Shown: one piece after another, positions 1-9,050 of the stretch
Layout of the letters: every line of letters starts with the position of its first letter
Position numbering within the stretch: position 1 is the stretch's first letter
DNA from: Catenulispora sp.
GTDB lineage: Bacteria; Actinomycetota; Actinomycetes; Streptomycetales; Catenulisporaceae
Direction of reading: 5' to 3'
DNA length: 32,286 nucleotides
Assembly: GCA_013362315.1 (NCBI GenBank)
Contig: JABFWL010000240.1
Coordinates: 1 to 32,286, forward strand
Made by a program: the position numbers and the translations under genes
Notes under the pieces: generated by a model
The model's database searches: none
What the model was told of the DNA's origin: nothing
What the model saw: only the letters and a program-made list of their open reading frames with translations

Positions 1-3000
1 TAGCTCACCGCCGGATTCGACACCGCGTGCGTGTCGGTCAGCGAGCCGTCCCCCGCGGTGAAGGCCACCAGCACCTTCGGCGGCAGCGTCACCGCGGCGT
101 CCAGCACCTGCGTCCCGTCCAGGGTCACCACCAGGTGCGAAGCCGCCGTCACGGTCACCGTCACGGCGTGGGCGCCGGTGTTCCGCAGGGCCGGGATCGA
201 CACGTCGGTCGCCACCGCGTTGAGGTTCGCGTTGCCGTAGGACGCGGTCCCGACCGCGCACCACGAGGAGTGGCCGTAGACGCCCATGTCCCCGAACGTG
301 TTCAGCGAGACGAACGTCGCCGGCAGTGCCGCCACTCCGAGGCCGCCGCCGCTCTGGCCCAGCGCGGTGTTCGAGGTCTGCGACGCGTCCAGCAGCGCGA
401 ACGTCATCCCGTCGGCGCCGGAGCTGCCGGCGCCGGAGATGGTCGCCGAGAACGAGGCGGTCAGCCCCAGCGGGTTGACCGCGGTGCTGTTCACCACCGT
501 CCCGGCCGAGCCGGTGGCGCCGTCCGCGGTCAGCGTCGCGGCGCCGTTCGGGGCGGCCGTGGTCCCGGCGGTCACGGTGGCGCTGCCGTTGGCCTGCCAC
601 GTCGGATCGGTCAACGCCGGCAGCGTCGCCGAGCCGCCGCCGGTGCCGCCGAAGCCGGACAGGGCGACGGACGCGGTCCCGCTGGTCGTGGTGACGGCGA
701 ACGCAGAGCTCTGCGAGCCGGGGGTCGACGCGCTCGGAGTGAACGTCACCGGCACCGTCAGCGTGCCGGCCGGAGCGAGGGCGACACCGCCGGCCGGGAG
801 GGTCGCGGTGAACGGGGCGGCCGGCGCGGTGACCGAGGTGACGGTCTCGGTCACGCCGCCGTTGTTGGTCAGCACCACGTTCTGGGACGCCGACGCCCCG
901 ATCGCCACGGTGCCGAAGGCCACGGAACTCGGCGCGGCCGTCAGCGGCTGGCCGGTCGGCGCGGAAGTCCCCGGCGCGATGCTCGGCGCGCTGACCGCGA
1001 TGACGTTGTTCAGCCCGCCGGTGCTGCCGGTGAACCCGGCGAACGCGCTGGCCGGGAGGACGCCGGCGGCCGGCGCGTAGTTCAGCAGCTGCGTGCCGTC
1101 CACCGACACCTTCACCGAACCGCCGGCGACCGTCACAGACACCTGATGCGCCGTCGAGCCCCAGGCGCTCGGCAGCTTGGCGGCGGCCAGGCAGTTCACG
1201 TCCTGCCCGCCGTCACCGGGGCCCTGCGCCAGGCAGACGTAGTTGCCGTAGCCGAGCTTGCCGTTCCAGGACGCGGCTGCGACCACCGCGATACCGGGCA
1301 GACCGGAGAAGCCCATGCCACCGCCCGGGGCGCCGGCCTTCGTGACAGTGCCCTTAGTGGCGTCGACCAGGGCGAAGGTGAACCCGTCGCCGCCGGTGCC
1401 GCCGCTCATTTGTGCCGTGAAACCCGCGGTCAGCCCGTTGGTCGGGACGGCGGAGGTGTAGAACGCGGCACCGGCCATATTGTTCGTGGCGGGCGTCAGC
1501 TGGAGCGCACCGCCCGACGCGGCCGGGAGTGTCGCCGAGCCGTACGCCTGCCACGAGGTCGGCGGCGCGGGCAGTACCGGCGCGCCGGTCGCTGTGATCG
1601 GCTCGTTCATCACTCCCTGCCCGGAGTCAGGGGTGATCGTGTACTGGGTCGTCTGCGAGCCGGCCGCCGAGGGCTGGAACCGCACCGTGACCGTGATGGT
1701 CTGGCCGGCGCCGAGGACCAGACCCTCGGGGATCGGGTTCGGCACCGCGAAGTCCCCGCCGGGCGCCTTGGCCTTGGACAGCGTCGTGGGGATGTTGCCG
1801 GTGTTGGACACGGTGAAGCTCGCCGCGGCGGTCGTGCCGACCGGGACGCTGCCGAAGTCCAGGCTGCTCGGGCTGAACACCACGTTCGCCTGGCCTGTGA
1901 TGGCCGAGCCGTTGACCGGCAGGGTGAGCGTTCCGGAGGTGGAGCCGACCTTCACCGCGGCGGTGTCGGTTCCGGCAGCGGTGGGGGCGTAGGTGATGCT
2001 GAAGGAGAACGTGCCGCCGGGCTTGACGACCGTCCCGTTCGCCGGGAGGCCGGTGACTGTGTAAGGGGTCGTAGGCGCACTCGTGGTGCTGATCGTCTCC
2101 GAGCCGGTTCCGGTGTTGGTGACCGTCACGTTGGTGGTGGCCGACGTCCCGGTCGGCTGCTGGTTGAACACCACCGTGCCGGGCGCGGCCGAGAAGCCGG
2201 GCTTGGTGCCGTAGCCGGTGACTCCGACGCCGACCGTTCCGGCGCTGGTGGTGAAGCTGATGATGCCGGTGACGGCTCCGGCGGTGACCGGGCTGAAGGT
2301 CACCGGGACGGACAGGGTCTGCCCGGTGGCCAGCGTCGCCGGCAGCGTCCCCGGCGCGACGGCGAACGGCGCCGAGGCCGTGATCCCGTTGACCGTCACC
2401 GGCTTGGTGGCGGTCACGGTGAGCGTCGCCGTGCTCCAGGAGCCGACGTTCACCGAGCCCAGATCCAGGGTCGCCGCGCTGAGCGCCGAGGTGGTCGGGC
2501 TGCCGAACGCCATCACCGTGCCCTGAGTCGAGCCGTTCTGGACGTCGCCGCGCGTGCCGACATAGACCCGGCCGCGGTCGGTCGCCGGCGTGGCGAACTT
2601 GGAGGTGAAGCCGATGGGCCAGGACCCGAGCAGGGCCAGCGTGCCGCTGCCGTCGGGCACCGCGTTGTAGGCGCGCAACTGGCCGCCGGTGCCGTAGGAG
2701 CCGCCGGAGTACTCCACCCACACCACGGCGGTCCCGGATGTGGTGCCGGAGGAGGTGACCACCGGGGACCCGGATGTGTACCCGAAGCCGCCGCCGGCGG
2801 ATGTCCCGGCCAGACTCAGGACCGGCGTCGTGCCGCCGGACAGGCCGTACTTCAGGGCGCGCAGCGGTGCGCCGTTGTCGACGAGGTAGACGTAACCGCC
2901 GTCCCCGCCCCAGAAGGCCGGATGGTCCCACTGGCCGCCGGCTCCGGGTGTCACGGTACTGACATCGGCGTCGGTGCCGCCGGAGCCCTGGCCCATGCCG

Positions 3001-4157
3001 CCGAGGTGGTCCCGGTCGAGGAGGAAGACCCGGCCGTCCTTGCCCTGCTGGACCAGCAGATGCGGGTGCGTCGAGCTGCCGAAGGCATCCGGGAGCGCCA
3101 TCGGGCCGCCGGAGGCCAGATCCTTGTCCTGCTGGTCCAGGGCGGCGGCGTTGGTCGGCGCGAAGAAGTCGCCGGCCGACAGCGAGCCGTCCGCGTTGAC
3201 GTTCAGGCGGACCACCGACTCCGACAGGTACGGAGGCGGAGCGGATCCCGGTGCCGGGGACGGCGAGACGCCGTTGCCGGTGGCCACGAACAGGTGCCCG
3301 GCGCCGTCGGCGACGATGCCGCCGCCGGACTGCCAGATCCCGCCGCCGCCGCCGGACCAGGTGACCTCCGAGCCCCACATCGCGGTCTGCTTGCCGGCGG
3401 TGGAGACGCCGACGACGTAGCCCCGGTAGGGGCCGTTGTCGCAGTGCGAGCCGAAAGCCGCGTAGACGACCCCGTTCAGCAGCAGCAGGCCGGGGCGCTG
3501 CGCCTGGTGCTCGGCGTTGAACGGGACGTTCTGCGGGTCGTTCGAGGGCGAGCCGCCGATCCGCACCGGGAAGCCGGGCTTCTCCGCACCCGTCGCGGGA
3601 TCGACGGCGTGCATATACCAGTTGGGGCTGGTGAGGTCCGGGCCGTCGTTGACTTTGGCCGTCAAGTAGACGTATCCCGTAGCCGGGTCGTATACCGGTG
3701 TTGATGTCACGCCGATATTCGGGAATAGATCCGTGCACTGGCTCCAGACTTTGGTGATGGGCCAGGCCGGACCGATGTCGTCGGTCCATTTTATCGCGCC
3801 GGTGGCCGGATCCAGGCCGTATACCTTGTCGTTCTCGGTAGCCGTTATCAGGGTACTGCCGACGACGAGCGGCTGCGCGTAGACCTGTCCGTCCACCGGC
3901 GTGCTGAACAGCTGCCCGAAGGACGACGACGCCACAGCCGCCGGAGTCAGAGCGGGCTCGTTCTGGTCCCAGCCGGTGCGGTAACCGTCCTGTGACACCG
4001 TCGTCACGTCGGCGTTCGCCGGCGGCGACGGCAGCGCCAGCAGGGCGGTCAAGCCGACGGCGAGCGCGGTGGCGCCGGCCGCCAGCAGGCGCCCCGGGCG
4101 GCGGATCGCGATCGCGGCACGGCGCCCACGCCGTGACAGATAGCCCGAATGAGACAC
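1..4157 (-). CDS. Secreted PQQ-like beta-propeller protein with choice-of-anchor D and L-type lectin-like domains (3' end beyond window)
   Basis: The reading frame is open from a GTG at 4157 to base 1, at least 1385 residues, and the C-terminus lies outside the window. An AGGGGG ribosome-binding site precedes the GTG by a few bases. Residues 1-50 form a signal peptide: an Arg-rich start, a hydrophobic core and a cleavage site near AN-AD. Residues about 55-545 read as a PQQ-like propeller, with repeats such as VYGLDPATG and the stretches FGSHCDNGPY and LFVATGNG. About 550-860 hold three HYDIN/ASPM-type (choice-of-anchor D) Ig-like domains (LDLGSVNVG, LDFGSVPVGTTA). About 868-1050 is an L-type-lectin-like fold (GGDGFTFALVD). 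A fourth anchor-D domain and a second lectin-like domain (from about 1186) follow. Pfam-level names are from recall of the families. An extracellular carbohydrate-binding or adhesive role is inferred. It diverges from a glycosyltransferase operon. Confidence 0.85.
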   Translation of the reverse strand, partial: MSHSGYLSRRGRRAAIAIRRPGRLLAAGATALAVGLTALLALPSPPANADVTTVSQDGYRTGWDQNEPALTPAAVASSSFGQLFSTPVDGQVYAQPLVVGSTLITATENDKVYGLDPATGAIKWTDDIGPAWPITKVWSQCTDLFPNIGVTSTPVYDPATGYVYLTAKVNDGPDLTSPNWYMHAVDPATGAEKPGFPVRIGGSPSNDPQNVPFNAEHQAQRPGLLLLNGVVYAAFGSHCDNGPYRGYVVGVSTAGKQTAMWGSEVTWSGGGGGIWQSGGGIVADGAGHLFVATGNGVSPSPAPGSAPPPYLSESVVRLNVNADGSLSAGDFFAPTNAAALDQQDKDLASGGPMALPDAFGSSTHPHLLVQQGKDGRVFLLDRDHLGGMGQGSGGTDADVSTVTPGAGGQWDHPAFWGGDGGYVYLVDNGAPLRALKYGLSGGTTPVLSLAGTSAGGGFGYTSGSPVVTSSGTTSGTAVVWVEYSGGSYGTGGQLRAYNAVPDGSGTLALLGSWPIGFTSKFATPATDRGRVYVGTRGDVQNGSTQGTVMAFGSPTTSALSAATLDLGSVNVGSWSTATLTVTATKPVTVNGITASAPFAVAPGTLPATLATGQTLSVPVTFSPVTAGAVTGIISFTTSAGTVGVGVTGYGTKPGFSAAPGTVVFNQQPTGTSATTNVTVTNTGTGSETISTTSAPTTPYTVTGLPANGTVVKPGGTFSFSITYAPTAAGTDTAAVKVGSTSGTLTLPVNGSAITGQANVVFSPSSLDFGSVPVGTTAAASFTVSNTGNIPTTLSKAKAPGGDFAVPNPIPEGLVLGAGQTITVTVRFQPSAAGSQTTQYTITPDSGQGVMNEPITATGAPVLPAPPTSWQAYGSATLPAASGGALQLTPATNNMAGAAFYTSAVPTNGLTAGFTAQMSGGTGGDGFTFALVDATKGTVTKAGAPGGGMGFSGLPGIAVVAAASWNGKLGYGNYVCLAQGPGDGGQDVNCLAAAKLPSAWGSTAHQVSVTVAGGSVKVSVDGTQLLNYAPAAGVLPASAFAGFTGSTGGLNNVIAVSAPSIAPGTSAPTGQPLTAAPSSVAFGTVAIGASASQNVVLTNNGGVTETVTSVTAPAAPFTATLPAGGVALAPAGTLTVPVTFTPSASTPGSQSSAFAVTTTSGTASVALSGFGGTGGGSATLPALTDPTWQANGSATVTAGTTAAPNGAATLTADGATGSAGTVVNSTAVNPLGLTASFSATISGAGSSGADGMTFALLDASQTSNTALGQSGGGLGVAALPATFVSLNTFGDMGVYGHSSWCAVGTASYGNANLNAVATDVSIPALRNTGAHAVTVTVTAASHLVVTLDGTQVLDAAVTLPPKVLVAFTAGDGSLTDTHAVSNPAVS

Positions 4158-4373
4158 TCTTCCCCCTTCGCCGGCAGCGGCGATCAGCGCAAATGCGGAA
4201 TCGAAAGCTATCAGCCGAACGAGCATCCAGCCGACCCGCTGCGCAGTATTTAACGGATCGCTACGCAACATTTAACACAGCGTTCCCGGGACCTTGCGAC
4301 CGCGTGTGGCAGGGTGTTGCGAGGGTAAGCCGGAACGCTGCGAATCCGGCTGTAGCAGGGGGGTATCAGAGAC
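4158..4373. promoter_or_regulatory. Divergent intergenic region with ATTTAAC direct repeats
   Basis: This 216-bp spacer must hold the promoters for the exoprotein gene and the glycosyltransferase operon. Its centre is AT-rich against the GC-rich surroundings. It carries two direct copies of ATTTAAC at 4248-4254 and 4270-4276, 22 bp apart (about two helical turns), which could be a regulator site. Nearer the operon, GCCGGA and TCCGGC arms around 4330-4351 form a short hairpin, and an AGGGGGG ribosome-binding site lies ten bases before the TTG start. No convincing -35/-10 pair was identified. Confidence 0.35.
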
Positions 4374-5630
4374 TTGTTCTCAACATTCATTGTGGCGTTC
4401 TCATTTGTTCAATTCGGCGTCGCCGCGTTCACGTTATGGTGGATGCTGCACGCTTGGCGGACGCCGGAGACGCTGGCGTCCACCCGGTTCACCGTCCCCG
4501 ACGGCGACTGCGGGTTGTCCTTCTCGCTGCTGGTGCCGGCCCGGCATGAGCAGGAAGTGCTGGACCACACCGTCTCCCGGCTGCTGGAGTCCACGCACAC
4601 CGACTACGAGGTCCTGGTCATCGTCGGGCACGACGACCCCGACACCGCCGCGGTGGCGCACGCGCTGGCCGAGCGCGCCCCGGACCGGGTGCGCGTGGTG
4701 ACCGACCACCACGAGAAGAAGAACAAGCCGAAGGCCCTGAACAACGCGCTGCCGCACTGCCGCGGCGAGGTGGTCGGGGTGTTCGACGCCGAGGACCAGG
4801 TGCATCCGGAGCTGCTGGCGCATGTGGACCACGCATTCCGGTCCTGCGACGCCGACGTCGTGCAGGGCGGCGTGCAGCTGATCAACTACCACTCGTCCTG
4901 GTACAGCCTGCGCAACTGCCTGGAGTACTTCTTCTGGTTCCGCAGCCGGCTGCACCTGCACGCCAGCAAGGGGTTCATCCCGCTCGGCGGCAACACCGTC
5001 TTCGTGAAGACGGACCTGTTGCGCGCGAACGACGGCTGGGACCAGGAGTGCCTGGCAGAGGACTGCGACCTCGGGGTACGGCTGTCGAGCCAGGGTGCGA
5101 AGGTCGTCGTGGCGTACGACTCGGAGATGGTGACCCGCGAGGAGACGCCCGGCTCGGTCGTCGCGCTGATGAAGCAGCGGACGCGGTGGAACCAGGGATT
5201 CCTGCAGGTGCTTCGCAAGAAGGACTGGCGGCGGCTGCCCTCGCGCCGGCAGCGCCTGCTGGCCCGCTACACCCTGATGACGCCGTTCTTCCAGGCGTTC
5301 TCCGGCATCCTGGTGCTGCTCGGGTTCGCGGTCGCGCTGATCGCGCACGTGCCGGTGGGCGTCGCGCTCATCGCCTTCCTGCCGGCCCTGCCGATGACCG
5401 CGACGTTCCTGTTCGAGGCGGTGGGGCTGCACGACTTCGGGCGGCAGTACGAGTTGCCCGTCACCTTCCGGCACTATGTGAAGCTCATCGTCGGCGGCCC
5501 GCTGTACCAGCTGATCCTCGCCTGGGCCGCGCTGCGTGCCGTGTGGCGGGAGTTCCGCGGCCGCAAGGACTGGGAGCTGACGAAGCACGTCGGCGCGCAT
5601 CTGGCCGTTGAGGCCGAGGCCGTGGCGTGA
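4374..5630 (+). CDS. Processive family 2 glycosyltransferase, membrane-bound
   Basis: The 418-residue protein starts at TTG 4374, the first start after the AGGGGGG site. A TM helix lies at residues 1-25, a GT-A catalytic domain at about 48-280, and two or three TM helices at about 290-390. The metal/UDP-sugar motif is D138-A-E-D141. The acceptor/general-base region is AED at 228-230. QRTRW at 268-272 matches the Q(Q/R)xRW signature of processive beta-glycosyltransferases (cellulose, hyaluronan and poly-GlcNAc synthase-like). It therefore probably transfers a nucleotide-sugar residue to a growing glycan or lipid carrier on the inner face of the membrane. The substrate cannot be read from sequence. 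It is the first gene of an operon, and its stop overlaps the next start (GTGA). Confidence 0.85.
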   Translation: MFSTFIVAFSFVQFGVAAFTLWWMLHAWRTPETLASTRFTVPDGDCGLSFSLLVPARHEQEVLDHTVSRLLESTHTDYEVLVIVGHDDPDTAAVAHALAERAPDRVRVVTDHHEKKNKPKALNNALPHCRGEVVGVFDAEDQVHPELLAHVDHAFRSCDADVVQGGVQLINYHSSWYSLRNCLEYFFWFRSRLHLHASKGFIPLGGNTVFVKTDLLRANDGWDQECLAEDCDLGVRLSSQGAKVVVAYDSEMVTREETPGSVVALMKQRTRWNQGFLQVLRKKDWRRLPSRRQRLLARYTLMTPFFQAFSGILVLLGFAVALIAHVPVGVALIAFLPALPMTATFLFEAVGLHDFGRQYELPVTFRHYVKLIVGGPLYQLILAWAALRAVWREFRGRKDWELTKHVGAHLAVEAEAVA

Positions 5631-7252
5631 GGCTTTCCGGGGGGCTGTCCAGTCGTGGCGGGAGGCTGTCCGGAAGGCTTTCCGGGACGCTGTCCGGGAG
5701 GTTGTCCGGCCGTACCGAGCGGATCGCCGGCTGGTGCCGCGCCCATCCCGACGCACTGATCATCACCGGGCTGGTGCTGCTGGTGGTCGCCGTGCAGGGC
5801 GTGAACATCGCCAACTTCCCCACCGTCAGCGACGACGAGGGGACGTATCTGGCCCAGGCCTGGGCGATCCAGCACGGCAAGGGACTGGCGCACTACAGCT
5901 ACTGGTATGACCACCCGCCGCTGGGCTGGATCCAGATCGCCGCCCTGTCGTGGCTTCCGGAGATGTTCGACCACGGATCGATGGTCGTCATGCACGCCAG
6001 GGTCATCATGCTGCCGGTCAGCGCGATCTCCTCGGCGCTGGTCTACGTGCTGTGCCGGCGGCTGGGGATGGCTCGGTGGGCAGCGGCGCTCGGCGTGGTG
6101 GTGTACGGGCTCTCGCCGCTGTCGGTGACGATGCAGCGGGAGATCTACCTCGACAACTTCGCGGTGGTGTGGATGGTCGCCGCGTTCGTGCTGGCGCTCT
6201 CGCCCCGGCGGCACCTGTGGCACCACGTGGCGGCCGGGTTCTGCGCCGCCGCGGCCATCCTGTCGAAGGAGACCATGCTGGTCGTGGCGCCCGCGCTGCT
6301 GTGGGCGGTGTGGCAGGGCTCTGACAAGGCGACACGGAAGTTCTCGCTGACCGGCTTCCTGTCCACGGCCGGGCTGGTCATCGCGCAGTATCCGCTGTAC
6401 GCGCTGCTCAAAGGGGAGCTGTTCGCCGGCGCCGGACACAACTCCCTGTTCGGCGCCATCTCCTACCAGCTGGGGCGCAAGGGCGGGGGGAACATCTTCC
6501 AGAAGGGGTCCGTGTCGAACCTGACCCTGCACTGGTGGCTGGTCCGGGATCCGGTCCTGATGTACGCCGGGACCGCGGCGGTGTTCGCGGCGCTGGTGGT
6601 GCGGCGGCTGCGGCCGGTGGCGCTGGCGGGCGTGATCCTGGTGGTGGTCGGGTCGCGCCCGAGCGGGTACCTGCCGGCGATGTACGTCATCCAGGCGATC
6701 CCGTTCTTCGCGGTGTGCATCGCGGGGCTCGTGGACGAGGGTATGCGGGTCCTGATGCTGGAGCGCACGCGGGAGTGGCTGCGGCGGTTCTGGCGGTGGG
6801 AGGTGCCGTGGCGGCGGATTGATGTCGCGGCGCTGTCGGGGGTGGTGGCGGTGGGACTGATCGCGCCGGTGTGGCAGACCGGGGATGCCACGGCGGATAC
6901 GGCGTTCGCGAACGATCAGTATGCGCAGGCTTCGGCGTGGATTCGGGAGCACGTGCCGGATCGGGCGCATACGCGGATCGTTGTTGATGACGCCATGTGG
7001 CCGGATCTTGCGGATCAGGGGTTTCAGCCGGGGCTCGGGGTGATCTGGTTCTACAAGGTGGACCTGGACCCTGCGGTGACGCGGACGCTGCCGCGGGGGT
7101 GGAGGGACATTGACTACGTCGTGTCTACGACGGTGATTCGGCAGGACCCGAATGGGCTGCCTACTGTGCGGCAGGCGATGGAGCATTCGGCGACGGTTGC
7201 GACGTTTGGGAGCGCCGACCAGCGGATTGACATTTTGAAGGTGGAGAAATGA
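5627..7252 (+). CDS. ArnT/PMT-like (GT39/GT83-type) integral membrane glycosyltransferase
   Basis: The 541-residue protein starts at GTG 5627, which overlaps the previous stop by four bases (GTGA). An unusual repetitive basic tail (residues 1-35) precedes about ten hydrophobic segments. The first periplasmic loop has the acidic pair typical of the family, S-D69-D70-E71-G-T-Y, followed by WYDHPPLGW at about 93-101. Family members of this type use polyprenyl-phosphate sugars to glycosylate proteins or lipids on the outer face of the membrane. The C-terminal 120 residues form a soluble domain (WIREHVPDRAHTRIVVDD). Codon use shifts in the last 400-500 bases towards T- and G-ending codons. The acceptor is unknown, and the co-operonic GT2 enzyme may supply the lipid-linked donor. 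Confidence 0.8.
   Translation: MRLSGGLSSRGGRLSGRLSGTLSGRLSGRTERIAGWCRAHPDALIITGLVLLVVAVQGVNIANFPTVSDDEGTYLAQAWAIQHGKGLAHYSYWYDHPPLGWIQIAALSWLPEMFDHGSMVVMHARVIMLPVSAISSALVYVLCRRLGMARWAAALGVVVYGLSPLSVTMQREIYLDNFAVVWMVAAFVLALSPRRHLWHHVAAGFCAAAAILSKETMLVVAPALLWAVWQGSDKATRKFSLTGFLSTAGLVIAQYPLYALLKGELFAGAGHNSLFGAISYQLGRKGGGNIFQKGSVSNLTLHWWLVRDPVLMYAGTAAVFAALVVRRLRPVALAGVILVVVGSRPSGYLPAMYVIQAIPFFAVCIAGLVDEGMRVLMLERTREWLRRFWRWEVPWRRIDVAALSGVVAVGLIAPVWQTGDATADTAFANDQYAQASAWIREHVPDRAHTRIVVDDAMWPDLADQGFQPGLGVIWFYKVDLDPAVTRTLPRGWRDIDYVVSTTVIRQDPNGLPTVRQAMEHSATVATFGSADQRIDILKVEK
5631..5711 (+). repeat. Degenerate 12-bp tandem repeats encoding an LSG-rich N-terminus
   Basis: Just after the stop/start overlap there are six imperfect copies of a 12-bp unit of the form GGCTGTCCGGGA: 5631-5642, 5643-5654, then after a 9-bp interruption 5664-5675, 5676-5687, 5688-5699 and 5700-5711. 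They encode an Arg/Leu/Ser/Gly tail (units RLSG or TLSG) at residues 2-29 of the downstream glycosyltransferase. The array is short and degenerate. Gain or loss of a unit would stay in frame. Confidence 0.7.
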
Positions 7253-8886
7253 CGGCGGCTGGGGTGCGGGAGGAGATTGAGGGAGAGTCTGCGCCGGGCG
7301 CTACGGCGGGCTCTACGTTGGTCTCCGGACCGGTTGTTGAGCCCGAGCCCGGCCTGCGGGCCGGGACGTTCGGCGAGCGCCTGACGGCCTTCCTGCGCGG
7401 GCGGGGGCCGCTCGTGCTGATTCTGCTGCTGCAGGTCGTGCTGGCGTATCAACTTTCGAATACTGCCTTCGAGGACGAGTCGCTGTACTTGTACGCGGGT
7501 CATCGGGAAGTCGCGCTGGAACTGCACGGCACGCCGACTTACGACTCGTATCCGAGCTACTTCTCCGGTGCGCCGTTTCTGTATCCGATCGCGGTGGCCG
7601 GGCTGGACAGCTGGGGTGGGTTGGAGGCTGCGCGGGCGCTGAGTTTGGTGTGTCTGCTTGTGACCACGGGGATCGTTTGGACGGTGACTCGGCGGTTGTA
7701 TGGGCGTGCGCCGTCGATTTTGGCTGCGGCGTTGTTTGCGACGTCGGCGCCTACGTTGTTCTTGAGTCGGTTCGCGACGTATGACGCGATGACGATCATG
7801 CTGCTTGCGGTCGGGTTGTGGATTGTGGTGCGGACTGCCGAGAGGTCGGTTTTTTGGGCGGTGGGTGCCGCTCCTGTGCTGGCGCTCGCGGTGGCGGTGA
7901 AGTACGCGGCGTTGCTGTATGTGCCGACGGTGGTTGTGGTGGCGGGGCTGAGTGGGGTCGGGGTAGGCGGGAAGGCGGAGGCGGGGCGGCGGTGGCGCCG
8001 GTGGCAGCGGGGCATGCTGCGGGCGGTGCTGCTCGGGGCGGGTGTTGCCGGGCTGCTGGCTGCGGGGTATGCGAGCTTGAGTCCTGCTATGAAGCTTGGT
8101 ATCACGCAGACCACTACTAATCGCGATGCTGGTGGGGATCCGGTGTCGGCGATTGTGCGGTTGTCGATGGTGTGGTGTGGGTGGGTGTTTGTGTTGGGGG
8201 TGGTTGGGACGGTTTTTGAGGCTGTGCGGGGGCGGGGGGATCGGGCTCGTGTGCTGCTGGCGGCGACGCTGGCGGGTAGTGCGCTGCTTGCGACGCTCTA
8301 TCAGGCGCATCTGCATAAGATGCAGTCGCTGCATAAGCATCTGGGGTTCGGGCTTATGTTTGCGGCACCGGTTGCTGGGCTGGCTATCGCTGGACTCGCT
8401 CGGCTGCGGCATCGCGATGTCCGGCGGCGGGTGCCTGGGCTGGCGCTGGGGATTGTCGGGGTGCTGGCGCTGTATGCGGGGCATGCTGTGAGACCGCTGT
8501 ATGAGGGGTGGCCGGACTCTTCGGGGATGGTTGATGTGGTGCGGCCTCTGGTTCATGAGGGGCATGAGCACTACTTGGCGGAGGAGAACGAGGTTCCGCG
8601 ATACTACCTGCGGGACAGGACTCAGCCTTATGAGTGGTTCACGACGTTCTTTTTCAGTTACACCAGCAAGGATGGGCGGCAGCTGACTGGGGTTGATGCC
8701 TATCGTGCTGCGCTTGGGGATCATTACTTTGCTCTGGTCATCCTTGATCATGGGCCTACGTCGGCGCTTGATGATCAGCTTGATCAGACACTTAAGGCGG
8801 CGGGGTCTGGGTACCGGCTGGTTGCTGCTGTGCCGGGGCGGACTAGTCATGGGCCGCAGGTGTATGAGGTTTGGGGGCTTGGGTAG
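7249..8886 (+). CDS. Second ArnT/PMT-like integral membrane glycosyltransferase
   Basis: The 545-residue protein starts at ATG 7249 and overlaps the previous stop (ATGA), so translation is coupled. After a 50-residue cytoplasmic tail come about ten TM segments. The first loop carries F-E75-D76-E77-S-L-Y-L, the acidic motif expected of GT39/ArnT-like enzymes. The topology matches the preceding gene, but the sequence is clearly different, so this is an old paralogue rather than a recent duplicate. Base use is odd: the coding strand is rich in G and T, with many GTT, GAT, CTT and TTG codons, unlike the C-rich codons of the GT2 gene. It is the last gene of the operon, and an IS element begins about 15 bp after its stop. 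Confidence 0.78.
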   Translation: MTAAGVREEIEGESAPGATAGSTLVSGPVVEPEPGLRAGTFGERLTAFLRGRGPLVLILLLQVVLAYQLSNTAFEDESLYLYAGHREVALELHGTPTYDSYPSYFSGAPFLYPIAVAGLDSWGGLEAARALSLVCLLVTTGIVWTVTRRLYGRAPSILAAALFATSAPTLFLSRFATYDAMTIMLLAVGLWIVVRTAERSVFWAVGAAPVLALAVAVKYAALLYVPTVVVVAGLSGVGVGGKAEAGRRWRRWQRGMLRAVLLGAGVAGLLAAGYASLSPAMKLGITQTTTNRDAGGDPVSAIVRLSMVWCGWVFVLGVVGTVFEAVRGRGDRARVLLAATLAGSALLATLYQAHLHKMQSLHKHLGFGLMFAAPVAGLAIAGLARLRHRDVRRRVPGLALGIVGVLALYAGHAVRPLYEGWPDSSGMVDVVRPLVHEGHEHYLAEENEVPRYYLRDRTQPYEWFTTFFFSYTSKDGRQLTGVDAYRAALGDHYFALVILDHGPTSALDDQLDQTLKAAGSGYRLVAAVPGRTSHGPQVYEVWGLG

Positions 8887-8891
8887 GTAGG

Positions 8892-8914
8892 CTGCGGTTA
8901 CCGGAGTTCCGCAG
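8892..8914 (+). terminator. Possible weak hairpin after the glycosyltransferase operon
   Basis: CTGCGG (8892-8897) pairs with CCGCAG (8909-8914) across an 11-base loop, six bases after the stop. No T-run follows. Its right arm overlaps the proposed left end of the IS element, so part of the pairing may be accidental. Confidence 0.25.
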
Positions 8915-8992
8915 ATCATCAGTCACCTAGGGTGACATTTGATTGTCTGAACTGCGGTAATGCGGCTGGGACTGGAGGGTGGGCGTGTCTCT

Positions 8993-9020
8993 AGGCCCTC
9001 GTCGTGCTCGACGAGGGCCT
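8993..9020 (-). terminator. Strong hairpin downstream of the transposase gene
   Basis: A perfect 12-bp inverted repeat, AGGCCCTCGTCG / CGACGAGGGCCT, with a 4-base loop (TGCT) lies 30 bases past the transposase stop. There is no clear T-tract, as is common in high-GC actinobacteria. It could also shield the transposase from read-through from the glycosyltransferase operon. Confidence 0.65.
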
Positions 9021-9050
9021 GCGCTGCGGAGGTGCTCGCGTTTGCGCTGG

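Noticed and set aside
27-3704. Very long plus-strand open frame opposite the propeller/lectin protein
   Set aside because: It is Arg/Gly/Ala-rich without domains. The minus strand encodes a coherent signal peptide, propeller and lectin domains in the same place, so this is a GC-driven shadow.
4290-4373. Possible ydaO-like riboswitch in the glycosyltransferase leader
   Set aside because: CGAATCCGGCTGTAGC is faintly similar to part of that motif, but the other conserved blocks are missing.
7114-8919. 601-residue minus-strand open frame opposite the second membrane glycosyltransferase
   Set aside because: It is Arg/Pro/His-rich and lacks any fold. The plus-strand protein has TM segments and the family motif.
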